NCBI GenBank assembly: GCA_002732675.1
Contig: NVRR01000141.1
Location: 1-8,045, forward strand
DNA: 8,045 nucleotides
Direction of reading: 5' to 3'
Source: Sneathiella sp.
Lineage (GTDB): Bacteria; Pseudomonadota; Alphaproteobacteria; Sneathiellales; Sneathiellaceae
This document shows, piece by piece, positions 6,901 to 8,045 of this stretch. The notes below the pieces were generated by a model. The model saw only the letters and a list, made by a program, of their open reading frames with translations. It searched no databases and was not told where the DNA came from. Every line of letters starts with the position of its first letter. The stretch's first letter is position 1. The position numbers and the translations under genes were made by a program.

Positions 6901-8045
6901 ATATCCGCCTGCCGCCTCGGCGCTGCCATGAGCGCCGGTAACACGCGCCGTATCAACCCGCAGATAATCACTGGCGACGGTGTAGGTCGCGTTGAAATCT
7001 AAATCAAGGTCAGGGCCCAACAACGCCTTTGCTTCAGTCGGAAGACCATCAAGCCCGACAATCGCCGCCGAACCGGTGACCGGTATGACCTTCAGATCAT
7101 CCAAGTCCAGTTTGGAGGTAAAAGTGCCGGTCACTTCCGTCGCCGTTAGATCCTCGGCCAGCGTTACCATACCCGCCTGCAAAATCGCATTGGCGGTTAT
7201 TTCCTGAAAGTTGCCAACAACATCAAGATCCAACACCGCGGATTTCACGGCGGTTGGCGCGATAACTTCATTGACGGCGTCGGCATCACGGGCCTCCGTC
7301 TTAAGGGCCGCCTTGAAGCTCAGTTTGCCAAGATCAAGCTGGCCGGTCCCGCTGATCCCGAGGATTTTATTTTCAAGACGGGACGAGCGGAGGATAATCA
7401 CGCGGTTGGCGATATCCCATGAAATCGCCGCATCGATGCCTATGCGCGAGGCGTCCACCAGCGGGATACTGGCGACGCAATCTTCGTCAAACTGCCCGCC
7501 GCCATTGAGCTCAATTTCAATCACGTCCTCACCGCGGGTATTGATGGCCATCTCTCCGTCAAAGAAGCCCTCAACGCTTGCCCGGAGCTGTCCGCGCCAG
7601 GAATTGATCGCCCCGGCCCCGGCAAAAGAGGCGGTGACCTGAGGATATCCGGGAATTTCAAGCGCCCGGGCAATCAGTCCGCCTTCCGGCTCATCAAGCT
7701 TGATATCAATACTGAGGGTGCGCTCCACCGGATGATATTCAACGCTGCCTTTTACCGACCCCGCAGCGGCATCCAGCTCCGAGATATCAAGATCACTATG
7801 GATGACACCGCCAATTTCAGCATGGGCGACCATGGCGACCCGGAGTTGCGTCTCCCGCCCCAGCACAGGTTCACCGAGCCGCAGCTTTTTAACCAATAGC
7901 TTGTCGAGCGCAATATCGACGGGAAGCCCTTGAAACCCCGCACTTTTCTTTGGGTCCTGGGTCGTCGGCAGAACCGGTAAGCGACTGAAATTCACCGCCT
8001 GCAAGGAGATTACATTTACCTGCAGCACCCCGCCCAGCAGATCAA
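3973..8045 (-). CDS. tamB: TamB, translocation and assembly module inner-membrane protein (5' end beyond the window)
   Basis: TamB is anchored in the inner membrane and spans the periplasm as a long beta-rich groove. It works with the Omp85 protein TamA and with other AsmA-like proteins in outer-membrane protein assembly and phospholipid transport. Here 1356 complete codons are visible. The frame stays open to the right edge (DLLGGVLQVNV…), so the GTG at 8028 is internal; the N-terminal anchor and probably about a hundred residues are missing. The body consists of repeated short amphipathic strands with many D-L-D, V-x-G and L-x-L-x patterns. The C-terminal TamB (DUF490) domain is clear: PKRVFIRGRGLDSEWEG (about 4615-4665), GYLKPVRGQFTFAG, then DEVLSQVLFGKSSGRLS with EAVQLAGA (about 4270-4350). 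It ends in alternating strands and WKWDY, an aromatic C-terminus like that of outer-membrane barrels. Even partial, it is longer than E. coli TamB (about 1260 residues). tamA would be expected upstream, to the right. Confidence 0.95.
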   Translation of the reverse strand, partial: DLLGGVLQVNVISLQAVNFSRLPVLPTTQDPKKSAGFQGLPVDIALDKLLVKKLRLGEPVLGRETQLRVAMVAHAEIGGVIHSDLDISELDAAAGSVKGSVEYHPVERTLSIDIKLDEPEGGLIARALEIPGYPQVTASFAGAGAINSWRGQLRASVEGFFDGEMAINTRGEDVIEIELNGGGQFDEDCVASIPLVDASRIGIDAAISWDIANRVIILRSSRLENKILGISGTGQLDLGKLSFKAALKTEARDADAVNEVIAPTAVKSAVLDLDVVGNFQEITANAILQAGMVTLAEDLTATEVTGTFTSKLDLDDLKVIPVTGSAAIVGLDGLPTEAKALLGPDLDLDFNATYTVASDYLRVDTARVTGAHGSAEAAGGYALQTGVVTAAATVSVADLSLVAPMDGKVSAKLKLQSQDISQGFQGSVDATATELAMTEKALQGVIGTDAKLTTDITFANEALDLSHISLLSGDVAVTGDATFPASFESLTSTFDVTLSSLAGLSQLAGADIAGAAALNAELSGALSDPAIKGKLTVNALQVDKKKLGELSADFTANNLITGPAGNVEGQLAHSQRTALYKTAFSLPDYRRLDLTDLSVTEKDNSLEGAVTIPFDGAPLTGKLTGTIPDVGAVAALMEEQASGSLDFAAALLDRAGKQSLSLDLKGKNLTFASAGVGIETLTITSTTEGANDAPDVTAKLVATGILVQDFPLKQVTLTGQGSLQQADFTFDIESGSDPDLQLNGAGQLTLGETATQLAISRLGGAFAGREIAMNRPISFRQSGNDLELDVFDIRLGKGAISGSANIGEAAATADIKISTLPLDLLELVDPALTLSGLLDGSVSLSITSAGESSGKMSFSASEIRMADAAYDNLPTLASRLSATLSKGQLDFDGDISGLDNTDMTATGSLPINLALAPFEVSVNKNKPVNIKIDINSNISSLWPLLALDTHILSGQLTANGRMSGSLAMPKIDGTATLAAGRYENVENGTILNKLMLDASIKDTETVRLKASAVDGKGGSMTSEGVITLASLSDPAVDLTIALNRFRVVDKDEIDVTTDANIGIKGQLSSLNITGDVTTQEVDINIGGALAANVVDLKVTEINRPGAVTTKEDVGSAIERTTHLNLALALPKRVFIRGRGLDSEWEGKFTVKGTVESPVIEGYLKPVRGQFTFAGKAFILQSGEISLLGGADLDPELDLSAQYEATNITALVSIQGTASDPTISFSSNDGRPEDEVLSQVLFGKSSGRLSALEAVQLAGAIASISGKFGSGGGIMGFMRDTLGVDVISAGTDAETGKAEVSVGKYVSDNIYVGVDQGAEAGTTRAKVQIDLTPNISVETEMGQSSDSSVGIFWKWDY

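Noticed and set aside
8026..8028. GTG as the start codon of tamB
   Set aside because: The frame continues upstream as DLLGG to the window edge, no ribosome site is present, and TamB needs an N-terminal membrane anchor that is not found here.

Overview
The window looks like chromosomal DNA of a Gram-negative proteobacterium, most likely an alphaproteobacterium. That placement is an inference from the protein types: a very large TamB, a secreted 17-kDa-antigen-like glycine-zipper protein that begins with a PPPWAPAWGY stretch, and a crotonase. There are no rRNA or tRNA genes, no CRISPR array, no insertion sequence and no recognisable prophage.

Left part (1-1252). The first 204 bases carry competing short reading frames that run off the window edge and cannot be settled here. 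Positions 205-424 hold no confident gene. An AT-rich minus-strand gene (425-904) encodes an unrecognised 159-residue protein, and an AT-rich promoter-like stretch lies in front of it. Next comes a small minus-strand frame (1041-1238) for a 65-residue protein with one likely membrane segment. It has a good ribosome binding site but an ACG where the start codon should be, and it sits 14 bases behind a GDSL/SGNH hydrolase gene.

Middle part (1253-3218). The SGNH hydrolase (minus) and a lipocalin-like protein (plus) diverge from a 140-base intergenic region. The lipocalin-like gene converges on a crotonase/enoyl-CoA hydratase gene (minus), and the two share a CTAG in which both stop codons lie. 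A perfect 16-base palindrome sits just upstream of the crotonase and is the best operator candidate in the window.

Right part (3299-8045). Two minus-strand envelope genes follow: a secreted glycine-zipper protein, and upstream of it tamB, which fills half the window and whose 5' end lies beyond the right edge. TamB works with the Omp85 protein TamA and belongs to the AsmA-like family of inner-to-outer-membrane bridge proteins, so this end of the window concerns outer-membrane assembly or lipid supply. I found no clearly new multi-gene system. The items most worth a second look are the small ORF lacking a normal start, the palindrome before the crotonase, and the low-GC gene of unknown function.
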